From: Auanema rhodensis
Taxonomy: Eukaryota; Nematoda; Chromadorea; Rhabditida; Rhabditidae
Reading direction: 5' to 3'
Length of the DNA: 64,000 bases
Assembly (NCBI GenBank): GCA_964057225.1
Contig: OZ059896.1
Span: 992,001 to 1,056,000, forward strand
Positions 9,126-22,463 of the stretch are shown here, piece after piece (the stretch's first letter is position 1; each line of letters opens with the position of its first letter). The position numbers and the translations under genes were made by a program. Under the pieces are notes generated by a model, which ran no database searches, had not been told where the DNA came from, and saw nothing but the letters and a program-made list of their open reading frames with translations.

Positions 9126-10880
9126 ATCAACTGATATAAGTTCACACCTATATCCTCGATTTTCACCCTGAAGAATTAATTTTTTCGTTGAATAACATTG
9201 TCCATCCTTTTTGCCTTGAAAAAAAAAATCTAGAAACATTTACTTTTTGCTAAATTATTTTGAAATTTTTCGAAAAAATTTTTGTCAAAATGTTTTTGGA
9301 AGCAATTTTGAGTGTACATGGAAACTCAACATACACTAATGCATCATTTTTCAAACGATCATAACTAATTTTTGTATTAAGCTTTTCACAATGTAGTATA
9401 GTGCATTCGATGCGGATTTTCAAGCTGCGTCGATCTGTACTATCAGATTTGCGCTAGCTTGAAAATGCACCGAGATATCAACTGATATAAGTTCACACCT
9501 ATATCCTCGATTTTCACCCTGAAGAATTAATTTTTTCGTTGAATAACATTGTCCATCGTTTTTGCCTTGAAAAAAGGAATCTAAAAACATCTACTTTTCG
9601 CTAAATTATTTTGAAATTTTTTGAAAAAATTTTTGTCAAAATGTTTTTGGAAGCAATTTTGAGTGTACATGGAAACTCAACATACACTAATGCATCATTT
9701 TTCAAACGATCATAACTAATTTTTGTATTAAGCGTTTCTCAATGTAGTATAATGCATTCGATGCGGATTTTTAAGCTGCGTCGATCTGTATTATCAGATT
9801 TGCGCTAGCTTGAAAATGCACCGAGATATCAACTGATATAAGTTCACACTTATATCCTCGATTTTCACCCTGAAGAATTAATTTTTTCGTTGAATAACAT
9901 TGTCCATTGTTTTTGCCTCGAAAAAAGGAATCTAAAAACATCTACTTTTCGCTAAATTATTCTGAAATTTTTCGAAAAAATTTTTGTCAAAATGTTTTTG
10001 GAAGCAATTTTGAGTGTACATGGAAACTCAACATACACTAATGCATCATTTTTCAAACGATCATAACTAATTTTTGTATTGAGCGTTTCTCAATGTAGTA
10101 TAGTGCATTCGATGCGGATTTTTAAGCTGCGTCGATCTGTACTATCAGATTTGCGCTAGCTTGAAAATGCACCGAGATATCAACTGATATAAGTTCACAC
10201 TTATATCCTCGGTTTTCACCCTGAAGAATTAATTTTTTCGTTGAATAACATTGTCCATCGTTTTTGCCTTGAAAAAAGGAATCTAAAAACATCTACTTTT
10301 TGCTAAATTATTTTGGAATTTTTCGAAAAAATTTTTGTCAAAATGTTTTTGGAAGCAATTTTGAGTGTACATGGAAACTCAACATACACTAATGCATCAT
10401 TTTTCAAACGATCATAACTTATTTTTGTATTAAGCGTTTCTCAATGTAGTATAGTGCATTCGATGCGGATTTTTAAGCTGCGTCGATCTGTACTATCAGA
10501 TTTGCGCTAGCTTGAAAATGCACCGAGATATCAACTGATATAAGTTCACACTTATATCCTCGATTTTCACCCTGAAGAATTAATTTTTTCGTTGAATAAC
10601 ATTGTCCATCGTTTTTGCCTTGAAAAAAGGAATCTAAAAACATCTACTTTTTGCTAAATTATTTTGAAATTTTTCGAAAAAATTTTTGTCAAAATGTTTT
10701 TGGAAGCAATTTTGAGTGTACATGGAAACTCGACATACACTAATGCATCATTTTTCAAACGATCATAACTAATTTTGGTATTGAGCGTTTCTCAATGTAG
10801 TATAGTGCATTCGATGCGGATTTTTAAGCTGCGTCGATCTGTATTATCAGATTTGCGCTAGCTTGAAAATGCACCGAGAT
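8776..10880 (+). repeat. Divergent single units (units 26-31)
   Basis: These six units are founder-like types that reappear further right in multi-unit blocks. Unit 27 (9126-9476) has tccatcc, a run of ten A with tctagaaac, catttac, gcttttcacaat and gattttcaag. Unit 28 has ttttttgaaa and gtataatg. Unit 29 has attctgaa and tattgagcg. Unit 30 has ctcggttttc and ttttggaattt. Unit 31 has ctcgac with ttggtattgag. Unit 28 resembles units 37 and 44, unit 29 resembles 38, 45 and 50, and unit 30 resembles 47 and 49. Confidence 0.8.
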
Positions 10881-13337
10881 ATCAACTGATATAAGTTCAC
10901 ACTTATATCCTCGATTTTCACCCTGAAGAATTAATTTTTTCGTTGAATAACATTGTCCATCGTTTTTTCCTTGAAAAAAGGAATCTAAAAACATTTACTT
11001 TTCGCTAAATTATTTTGAAATTTTTCGAAAAAATTTTTGTCAAAATGTTTTTGGAAGCAATGTTGAGTGTACATGGAAACTCAACATACACTAATGCATC
11101 ATTTTTCAAACGATCATAACTAATTTTGGTATTAAGCGTTTCTCAATGTAATATAGTGCATTCGATGCGGATTTTTAAGCTGCGTCGATCTGTGTTATCA
11201 GATTTGCGCTAGCTGAAAAATGCACCGAGATATCAACTGATATAAGTTCACACCTATATCCTCGATTTTCACCCTGAAGAATTAATTTTTTCGTTGAATA
11301 ACATTGTCCATCGTTTTTGCCTTGAAAAAAGGAATCTAAAAACATCTACTTTTCGCTAAATTATTTTGAAATTTTTTGAAAAAATTTTTGTCAAAATGTT
11401 TTTGGAAGCAATTTTGAGTGTACATGGAAACTAAACATACACTATTGCATCATTTTTCAAACGATCATAACTAATTTTTGTATTAAGCTTTTCTTAATGT
11501 AGTATAGTGCATTCGATGCGGATTTTTAAGCTGCGTCGATCTGTACTATCAGATTTGCGCTAGCTTGAAAATGCACCGAGATATCAACTGATATAAATTC
11601 ACACTTATATCCTCGATTTTCACCCTGAAGAATTAATTTTTTCGTTGAATAACATTGTCCATCGTTTTTGCCTTGAAAAAAGGAATCTAAAAACATTTAC
11701 TTTTTGCTAAATTATTTTGAAATTTTTCGAAAAAATTTTTGTCAAAATGTTTTTGGAAGCAATTTTGAGTGTACATGGAAACTCAACATACACTAATGCA
11801 TCATTTTTCAAACGATCATAACTAATTTTTGTATTAAGCTTTTCACAATGTAGTATAGTGCATTCGATGCGGATTTTTAAGCTGCGTCGATCTGTACTAT
11901 CAGATTTGCGCTAGCTTGAAAATGCACCGAGATATCAACTGATATAAGTTCACACCTATATCCTCGATTTTCACCCTGAAGAATTAATTTTTTCGTTGAA
12001 TAACATTGTCCATCGTTTTTGCCTTGAAAAAAGGAATCTAAAAACATCTACTTTTCGCTAAATTATTTTGAAATTTTTTGAAAAAAATTTTGTCAAAATG
12101 TTTTTGGAAGCAATTTTGAGTGTACATGGAAACTAAACATACACTATTGCATCATTTTTCAAACGATCATAACTAATTTTTGTATTAAGCTTTTCTTAAT
12201 GTAGTATAGTGCATTCGATGCGGATTTTTAAGCTGCGTCGATCTGTACTATCAGATTTGCGCTAGCTTGAAAATGCACCGAGATATCAACTGATATAAAT
12301 TCACACTTATATCCTTGATTTTCACCCTGAAGAATTAATTTTTTCGTTGAATAACATTGTCCATCGTTTTTGCCTTGAAAAAAGGAATCTAAAAACATTT
12401 ACTTTTTGCTAAATTATTTTGAAATTTTTCGAAAAAATTTTTGTCAAAATGTTTTTGGAAGCAATTTTGAGTGTACATGGAAACTCAACATACACTAATG
12501 CATCATTTTTCAAACGATCATAACTAATTTTTGTATTAAGCTTTTCACAATGTAGTATAGTGCATTCGATGCGGATTTTTAAGCTGCGTCGATCTGTACT
12601 ATCAGATTTGCGCTAGCTTGAAAATGCACCGAGATATCAACTGATATAAGTTCACACCTATATCCTCGATTTTCACCCTGAAGAATTAATTTTTTCGTTG
12701 AATAACATTGTCCATCGTTTTTGCCTTGAAAAAAGGAATCTAAAAACATCTACTTTTCGCTAAATTATTTTGAAATTTTTTGAAAAAATTTTTGTCAAAA
12801 TGTTTTTGGAAGCAATTTTGAGTGTACATGGAAACTCAACATACACTAATGCATCATTTTTCAAACGATCATAACTAATTTTTGTATTAAGCGTTTCTCA
12901 ATGTAGTATAATGCATTCGATGCGGATTTTTAAGCTGCGTCGATCTGTACTATCAGATTTGCGCTAGCTTGAAAATGCACCGAGATATCAACTGATATAA
13001 GTTCACACTTATATCCTCGATTTTCACCCTGAAGAATTAATTTTTTCGTTGAATAACATTGTCCATCGTTTTTGCCTCGAAAAAAGGAATCTAAAAACAT
13101 CTACTTTTCGCTAAATTATTCTGAAATTTTTCGAAAAAATTTTTGTCAAAATGTTTTTGGAAGCAATTTTGAGTGTACATGGAAACTCAACATACACTAA
13201 TGCATCATTTTTCAAACGATCATAACTAATTTTTGTATTGAGCGTTTCTCAATGTAGTATAGTGCATTCGATGCGGATTTTTAAGCTGCGTCGATCTGTA
13301 TTATCAGATTTGCGCTAGCTTGAAAATGCACCGAGAT
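10881..13337 (+). repeat. Seven-unit higher-order repeat, copy 1 (units 32-38)
   Basis: This 2457-bp block is followed immediately by a second copy (13338-15794) with the same unit order. The order is: a gttttttcc/tgttgag unit; a ctaaac/cactattg unit; a gatataaattc/gcttttcacaat unit; the same pair again; a gtataatg unit; and an attctgaa/tattgagcg unit. An internal two-unit duplication (units 33-34 and 35-36) is therefore nested within the seven-unit block. Confidence 0.88.
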
Positions 13338-15794
13338 ATCAACTGATATAAGTTCACACTTATATCCTCGATTTTCACCCTGAAGAATTAATTTTTTCGT
13401 TGAATAACATTGTCCATCGTTTTTTCCTTGAAAAAAGGAATCTAAAAACATTTACTTTTCGCTAAATTATTTTGAAATTTTTCGAAAAAATTTTTGTCAA
13501 AATGTTTTTGGAAGCAATGTTGAGTGTACATGGAAACTCAACATACACTAATGCATCATTTTTCAAACGATCATAACTAATTTTGGTATTAAGCGTTTCT
13601 CAATGTAATATAGTGCATTCGATGCGGATTTTTAAGCTGCGTCGATCTGTGTTATCAGATTTGCGCTAGCTGAAAAATGCACCGAGATATCAACTGATAT
13701 AAGTTCACACCTATATCCTCGATTTTCACCCTGAAGAATTAATTTTTTCGTTGAATAACATTGTCCATCGTTTTTGCCTTGAAAAAAGGAATCTAAAAAC
13801 ATCTACTTTTCGCTAAATTATTTTGAAATTTTTTGAAAAAATTTTTGTCAAAATGTTTTTGGAAGCAATTTTGAGTGTACATGGAAACTAAACATACACT
13901 ATTGCATCATTTTTCAAACGATCATAACTAATTTTTGTATTAAGCTTTTCTTAATGTAGTATAGTGCATTCGATGCGGATTTTTAAGCTGCGTCGATCTG
14001 TACTATCAGATTTGCGCTAGCTTGAAAATGCACCGAGATATCAACTGATATAAATTCACACTTATATCCTCGATTTTCACCCTGAAGAATTAATTTTTTC
14101 GTTGAATAACATTGTCCATCGTTTTTGCCTTGAAAAAAGGAATCTAAAAACATTTACTTTTTGCTAAATTATTTTGAAATTTTTCGAAAAAATTTTTGTC
14201 AAAATGTTTTTGGAAGCAATTTTGAGTGTACATGGAAACTCAACATACACTAATGCATCATTTTTCAAACGATCATAACTAATTTTTGTATTAAGCTTTT
14301 CACAATGTAGTATAGTGCATTCGATGCGGATTTTTAAGCTGCGTCGATCTGTACTATCAGATTTGCGCTAGCTTGAAAATGCACCGAGATATCAACTGAT
14401 ATAAGTTCACACCTATATCCTCGATTTTCACCCTGAAGAATTAATTTTTTCGTTGAATAACATTGTCCATCGTTTTTGCCTTGAAAAAAGGAATCTAAAA
14501 ACATCTACTTTTCGCTAAATTATTTTGAAATTTTTTGAAAAAATTTTTGTCAAAATGTTTTTGGAAGCAATTTTGAGTGTACATGGAAACTAAACATACA
14601 CTATTGCATCATTTTTCAAACGATCATAACTAATTTTTGTATTAAGCTTTTCTTAATGTAGTATAGTGCATTCGATGCGGATTTTTAAGCTGCGTCGATC
14701 TGTACTATCAGATTTGCGCTAGCTTGAAAATGCACCGAGATATCAACTGATATAAATTCACACTTATATCCTCGATTTTCACCCTGAAGAATTAATTTTT
14801 TCGTTGAATAACATTGTCCATCGTTTTTGCCTTGAAAAAAGGAATCTAAAAACATTTACTTTTTGCTAAATTATTTTGAAATTTTTCGAAAAAATTTTTG
14901 TCAAAATGTTTTTGGAAGCAATTTTGAGTGTACATGGAAACTCAACATACACTAATGCATCATTTTTCAAACGATCATAACTAATTTTTGTATTAAGCTT
15001 TTCACAATGTAGTATAGTGCATTCGATGCGGATTTTTAAGCTGCGTCGATCTGTACTATCAGATTTGCGCTAGCTTGAAAATGCACCGAGATATCAACTG
15101 ATATAAGTTCACACCTATATCCTCGATTTTCACCCTGAAGAATTAATTTTTTCGTTGAATAACATTGTCCATCGTTTTTGCCTTGAAAAAAGGAATCTAA
15201 AAACATCTACTTTTCGCTAAATTATTTTGAAATTTTTTGAAAAAATTTTTGTCAAAATGTTTTTGGAAGCAATTTTGAGTGTACATGGAAACTCAACATA
15301 CACTAATGCATCATTTTTCAAACGATCATAACTAATTTTTGTATTAAGCGTTTCTCAATGTAGTATAATGCATTCGATGCGGATTTTTAAGCTGCGTCGA
15401 TCTGTACTATCAGATTTGCGCTAGCTTGAAAATGCACCGAGATATCAACTGATATAAGTTCACACTTATATCCTCGATTTTCACCCTGAAGAATTAATTT
15501 TTTCGTTGAATAACATTGTCCATCGTTTTTGCCTCGAAAAAAGGAATCTAAAAACATCTACTTTTCGCTAAATTATTCTGAAATTTTTCGAAAAAATTTT
15601 TGTCAAAATGTTTTTGGAAGCAATTTTGAGTGTACATGGAAACTCAACATACACTAATGCATCATTTTTCAAACGATCATAACTAATTTTTGTATTGAGC
15701 GTTTCTCAATGTAGTATAGTGCATTCGATGCGGATTTTTAAGCTGCGTCGATCTGTACTATCAGATTTGCGCTAGCTTGAAAATGCACCGAGAT
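13338..15794 (+). repeat. Seven-unit higher-order repeat, copy 2 (units 39-45)
   Basis: This is the second 2457-bp copy. Differences from copy 1 that I noticed: unit 35 has ttgaaaaaaattttg where unit 42 has the usual run; unit 36 has atccttgatt where unit 43 has atcctcgatt; and unit 38 has gtattatc where unit 45 has gtactatc. So few differences over 2.4 kb point to a recent duplication. Confidence 0.88.
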
Positions 15795-17198
15795 ATCAAC
15801 TGATATAAGTTCACACTTATATCCTCGATTTTCACCCTGAAGAATTAATTTTTTCGTTGAATAACATTGTCCATCGTTTTTGCCTCGAAAAAAGGAATCT
15901 AAAAACATCTACTTTTCGCTAAATTATTTTGAAATTTTTCGAAAAAATTTTTGTCAAAATGTTTTTGGAAGCAATTTGGAGTGTACATGGAAACTCAACA
16001 TACACTAATGCATCATTTTTCAAACGATCATAACTAATTTTTGTATTGAGCTTTTCTTAATGTAGTATAGTGCATTCGATGCGGATTTTTAAGCTGCGTC
16101 GATCTGTGTTATCAAATTTCCGCTAGCTTAAAAATGCACCGAGATATCAACTGATATAAGTTCACACTTATATCCTCGGTTTTCACCCTGAAGAATTAAT
16201 TTTTTCGTTGAATAACATTGTCCATCGTTTTTGCCTTGAAAAAAGGAATCTAAAAACATCTACTTTTTGCTAAATTATTTTGGAATTTTTCGAAAAAATT
16301 TTTGTCAAAATGTTTTTGGAAGCAATTTTGAGTGTACATGGAAACTCAACATACACTAATGCATCATTTTTCAAACGATCATAACTTATTTTTGTATTAA
16401 GCGTTTCTCAATGTAGTATAGTGCATTCGATGCGGATTTTTAAGCTGCGTCGATCTGTACTATCAGATTTGCGCTAGCTTGAAAATGCACCGAGATATCA
16501 ACTGATATAAGTTCACACTTATATCCTCGATTTTCACCCTGAAGAATTAATTTTTTCGTTGAATAACATTGTCCATCGTTTTTGCCTCGAAAAAAGGAAT
16601 CTAAAAACATCTACTTTTCGCTAAATTATTTTGAAATTTTTCGAAAAAATTTTTGTCAAAATGTTTTTGGAAGCAATTTGGAGTGTACATGGAAACTCAA
16701 CATACACTAATGCATCATTTTTCAAACGATCATAACTAATTTTTGTATTGAGCTTTTCTTAATGTAGTATAGTGCATTCGATGCGGATTTTTAAGCTGCG
16801 TCGATCTGTGTTATCAAATTTCCGCTAGCTTAAAAATGCACCGAGATATCAACTGATATAAGTTCACACTTATATCCTCGGTTTTCACCCTGAAGAATTA
16901 ATTTTTTCGTTGAATAACATTGTCCATCGTTTTTGCCTTGAAAAAAGGAATCTAAAAACATCTACTTTTTGCTAAATTATTTTGGAATTTTTCGAAAAAA
17001 TTTTTGTCAAAATGTTTTTGGAAGCAATTTTGAGTGTACATGGAAACTCAACATACACTAATGCATCATTTTTCAAACGATCATAACTTATTTTTGTATT
17101 AAGCGTTTCTCAATGTAGTATAGTGCATTCGATGCGGATTTTTAAGCTGCGTCGATCTGTACTATCAGATTTGCGCTAGCTTGAAAATGCACCGAGAT
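15795..17198 (+). repeat. Tandem dimer duplication (units 46-47 and 48-49)
   Basis: A 702-bp dimer occurs twice in a row, at 15795-16496 and 16497-17198. Its first unit has tttggag, tattgagctttt and gttatcaaatttcc; its second has ctcggttttc, ttttggaattt and cttattt. The copies look identical. Unit 50 (17199-17549) then resumes the attctgaa/tattgagcg type of unit 45, as if the dimers had been inserted by exchange between like units. Confidence 0.85.
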
Positions 17199-17549
17199 AT
17201 CAACTGATATAAGTTCACACTTATATCCTCGATTTTCACCCTGAAGAATTAATTTTTTCGTTGAATAACATTGTCCATCGTTTTTGCCTCGAAAAAAGGA
17301 ATCTAAAAACATCTACTTTTCGCTAAATTATTCTGAAATTTTTCGAAAAAATTTTTGTCAAAATGTTTTTGGAAGCAATTTTGAGTGTACATGGAAACTC
17401 AACATACACTAATGCATCATTTTTCAAACGATCATAACTAATTTTTGTATTGAGCGTTTCTCAATGTAGTATAGTGCATTCGATGCGGATTTTTAAGCTG
17501 CGTCGATCTGTACTATCAGATTTGCGCTAGCTTGAAAATGCACCGAGAT

Positions 17550-20500
17550 ATCAACTGATATAAGTTCACACTTATATCCTCGATTTTCACCCTGAAGAAT
17601 TAATTTTTTCGTTGAATAACATTGTCCATCGTTTTTGCCTCGAAAAAAGGAATCTAAAAACATCTACTTTTCGCTAAATTATTTTGAAATTTTTCGAAAA
17701 AATTTTTGTCAAAATGTTTTTGGAAGCAATGTTGAGTGTACATGGAAACTCAACATACACTAATGCATCATTTTTCAAACGATCATAACTAATTTTTGTA
17801 TTAAGCTTTTCTTAATGTAGTATAGTGCATTCGATGCGGATTTTTAAGCTGCGTCGATATGTGTTATCAAATTTCCGCTAGCTTAAAAATGCACCGAGAT
17901 ATCAACTGATATAAGTTCACACTTATATCCTCGGTTTTCACCCTGAAGAATTAATTTTTTCGTTGAATAACATTGTCCATCGTTTTTGCCTTGAAAAAAG
18001 GAATCTAAAAACATCTACTTTTTGCTAAATTATTTTGAAATTTTTCGAAAAAATTTTTGTCAAAATGTTTTTGGAAGCAATTTTGAGTGTACATGGAAAC
18101 TCGACATACACTAATGCATCATTTTTCAAACGATCATAACTAATTTTGGTATTAAGCGTTTCTCAATGTAGTATAGTGCATTCGATGCGGATTTTTAAGC
18201 TGCGTCGATCTGTATTATCAGATTTGCGCTAGCTTGAAAATGCACCGAGATATCAACTGATATAAGTTCACACTTATATCCTCGATTTTCACCCTGAAGA
18301 ATTATTTTTTCGTTGAATAACATTGTCCATCGTTTTTGCCTCGAAAAAAGGAATCTAAAAACATCTACTTTTCGCTAAATTATTTTGAAATTTTTTGAAA
18401 AAATTTTTGTCAAAATGTTTTTGGAAGCAATTTTGAGTGTACATGGAAACTCAACATACACTAATGCATCATTTTTCAAACGATCATAACTAATTTTTGT
18501 ATTAAGCGTTTCTCAATGTAGTATAGTGCATTCGATGCGGATTTTTAAGCTGCGTCGATCTGTACTATCAGATTTGCGCTAGCTTGAAAATGCACCGAGA
18601 TATCAACTGATATAAGTTCACACTTATATCCTCGATTTTCACCCTGAAGAATTAATTTTTTCGTTGAATAACATTGTCCATCGTTTTTGCCTCGAAAAAA
18701 GGAATCTAAAAACATCTACTTTTCGCTAAATTATTTTGAAATTTTTCGAAAAAATTTTTGTCAAAATGTTTTTGGAAGCAATGTTGAGTGTACATGGAAA
18801 CTCAACATACACTAATGCATCATTTTTCAAACGATCATAACTAATTTTTGTATTAAGCTTTTCTTAATGTAGTATAGTGCATTCGATGCGGATTTTTAAG
18901 CTGCGTCGATATGTGTTATCAAATTTCCGCTAGCTTAAAAATGCACCGAGATATCAACTGATATAAGTTCACACTTATATCCTCGATTTTCACCCTGAAG
19001 AATCAATTTTTTCGTTGAATAACATTGTCCATCGTTTTTGCCTCGAAAAAAGGAATCTAAAAACATCTACTTTTCGCTAAATTATTTTGAAATTTTTCGA
19101 AAAAATTTTTGTCAAAATGTTTTTGGAAGCAATGTTGAGTGTACATGGAAACTCAACATACACTAATGCATCATTTTTCAAACGATCATAACTAATTTTT
19201 GTATTAAGCTTTTCTTAATGTAGTATAGTGCATTCGATGCGGATTTTTAAGCTGCGTCGATATGTGTTATCAAATTTCCGCTAGCTTAAAAATGCACCGA
19301 GATATCAACTGATATAAGTTCACACTTATATCCTCGATTTTCACCCTGAAGAATTAATTTTTTCGTTGAATAACATTGTCCATCGTTTTTGCCTCAAAAA
19401 AAGGAATCTAAAAACATCTACTTTTCGCTAAATTATTTTGAAATTTTTCGAAAAAATTTTTGTCAAAATGTTTTTGGAAGCAATTTTGAGTGTACATGGA
19501 AACTCAACATACACTAATGCATCATTTTTCAAACGATCATAACTAATTTTTGTATTAAGCGTTTCTCAATGTAGTATAGTGCATTCGATGCGGATTTTTA
19601 AGCTGCGTCGATCTGTACTATCAGATTTGCGCTAGCTTGAAAATGCACCGAGATATCAACTGATATAAGTTCACACCTATATCCTCGATTTTCACCCTGA
19701 AGAATTAATTTTTTCGTTGAATAACATTGTCCATCGTTTTTGCCTTGAAAAAAGGAATCTAAAAACATCTACTTTTCGTTAAATTATTTTGAAATTTTTT
19801 GAAAAAATTTTTTGAAAAATGTTTTTGGAAGCAATTTTGAGTGTACATGGAAACTCAACATACACTAATGCATCATTTTTCAAACGATCATAACTAATTT
19901 TTGTATTAAGCTTTTCTTAATGTAGTATAGTGCATTCGATGCGGATTTTTAAGCTGCGTCGATCTGTGTTATCAAATTTCCGCTAGCTTAAAAATGCACC
20001 GAGATATCAACTGATATAAGTTCACACTTATATCCTCGATTTTCACCCTGAAGAATTAATTTTTTCGTTGAATAACATTGTCCATCGTTTTTGCCTCAAA
20101 AAAAGGAATCTAAAAACATCTACTTTTCGCTAAATTATTTTGAAATTTTTCGAAAAAATTTTTGTCAAAATGTTTTTGGAAGCAATTTTGAGTGTACATG
20201 GAAACTCAACATACACTAATGCATCATTTTTCAAACGATCATAACTAATTTTTGTATTAAGCGTTTCTCAATGTAGTATAGTGCATTCGATGCGGATTTT
20301 TAAGCTGCGTCGATCTGTACTATCAGATTTGCGCTAGCTTGAAAATGCACCGAGATATCAACTGATATAAGTTCACACCTATATCCTCGATTTTCACCCT
20401 GAAGAATTAATTTTTTCGTTGAATAACATTGTCCATCGTTTTTGCCTTGAAAAAAGGAATCTAAAAACATCTACTTTTCGCTAAATTATTTTGAAATTTT

Positions 20501-22463
20501 TTGAAAAAATTTTTGTCAAAATGTTTTTGGAAGCAATTTTGAGTGTACATGGAAACTCAACATACACTAATGCATCATTTTTCAAACGATCATAACTAAT
20601 TTTTGTATTAAGCGTTTCTCAATGTAGTATAGTGCATTCGATGCGGATTTTTAAGCTGCGTCGATCTGTACTATCAGATTTGCGCTAGCTTGAAAATGCA
20701 CCGAGATATCAACTGATATAAGTTCACACTTATATCCTCGATTTTCACCCTGAAGAATTAATTTTTTCGTTGAATAACATTGTCCATCGTTTTTGCCTCG
20801 AAAAAAGGAATCTAAAAACATCTACTTTTCGCTAAATTATTTTGAAATTTTTCGAAAAAATTTTTGTCAAAATGTTTTTGGAAGCAATGTTGAGTGTACA
20901 TGGAAACTCAACATACACTAATGCATCATTTTTCAAACGATCATAACTAATTTTTGTATTAAGCTTTTCTTAATGTAGTATAGTGCATTCGATGCGGATT
21001 TTTAAGCTGCGTCGATCTGTGTTATCAAATTTCCGCTAGCTTAAAAATGCACCGAGATATCAACTGATATAAGTTCACACTTATATCCTCGATTTTCACC
21101 CTGAAGAATTAATTTTTTCGTTGAATAACATTGTCCATCGTTTTTGCCTCGAAAAAAGGAATCTAAAAACATCTACTTTTCGCTAAATTATTTTGAAATT
21201 TTTCGAAAAAATTTTTGTCAAAATGTTTTTGGAAGCAATGTTGAGTGTACATGGAAACTCAACATACACTAATGCATCATTTTTCAAACGATCATAACTA
21301 ATTTTTGTATTAAGCTTTTCTTAATGTAGTATAGTGCATTCGATGCGGATTTTTAAGCTGCGTCGATCTGTGTTATCAAATTTCCGCTAGCTTAAAAATG
21401 CACCGAGATATCAACTGATATAAGTTCACACTTATATCCTCGATTTTCACCCTGAAGAATTAATTTTTTCGTTGAATAACATTGTCCATCGTTTTTGCCT
21501 CAAAAAAAGGAATCTAAAAACATCTACTTTTCGCTAAATTATTTTGAAATTTTTCGAAAAAATTTTTGTCAAAATGTTTTTGGAAGCAATTTTGAGTGTA
21601 CATGGAAACTCAACATACACTAATGCATCATTTTTCAAACGATCATAACTAATTTTTGTATTAAGCGTTTCTCAATGTAGTATAGTGCATTCGATGCGGA
21701 TTTTTAAGCTGCGTCGATCTGTACTATCAGATTTGCGCTAGCTTGAAAATGCACCGAGATATCAACTGATATAAGTTCACACCTATATCCTCGATTTTCA
21801 CCCTGAAGAATTAATTTTTTCGTTGAATAACATTGTCCATCGTTTTTGCCTTGAAAAAAGGAATCTAAAAACATCTACTTTTCGCTAAATTATTTTGAAA
21901 TTTTTTGAAAAAATTTTTGTCAAAATGTTTTTGGAAGCAATTTTGTTGTGTACATGGAAACTCAACATACACTAATGCATCATTTTTCAAACGATCATAA
22001 CTAATTTTTGTATTAAGCGTTTCTCAATGTAGTATAGTGCATTCGATGCGGATTTTTAAGCTGCGTCGATCTGTACTATCAGATTTGCGCTAGCTTGAAA
22101 ATGCACCGAGATATCAACTGATATAAGTTCACACTTATATCCTCGATTTTCACCCTGAAGAATTAATTTTTTCGTTGAATAACATTGTCCATCGTTTTTG
22201 CCTCGAAAAAAGGAATCTAAAAACATCTACTTTTCGCTAAATTATTTTGAAATTTTTCGAAAAAATTTTTGTCAAAATGTTTTTGGAAGCAATGTTGAGT
22301 GTACATGGAAACTCAACATACACTAATGCATCATTTTTCAAACGATCATAACTAATTTTTGTATTAAGCTTTTCTTAATGTAGTATAGTGCATTCGATGC
22401 GGATTTTTAAGCTGCGTCGATCTGTGTTATCAAATTTCCGCTAGCTTAAAAATGCACCGAGAT
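17550..22463 (+). repeat. Mixed domain rich in cttttcttaat units (units 51-64)
   Basis: Units 51, 54 and 55 share a distinctive cgatatgtgtt at p306-316. Unit 53 (18252-18601) is a 350-bp unit with the p53-54 deletion on a different background. Units 56, 58 and 62 share gcctcaaaa with ttttgag. Unit 57 (19655-20005) is unusual in having ttcgttaaatt and ttttttgaaaaatg at p153-166. Units 60, 61 and 64 are near-identical tgttgag/gttatcaaatttcc units. Unit 63 (21761-22112) is 352 bp long, reading ttttgttgtg instead of ttttgagtg. Confidence 0.8.
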
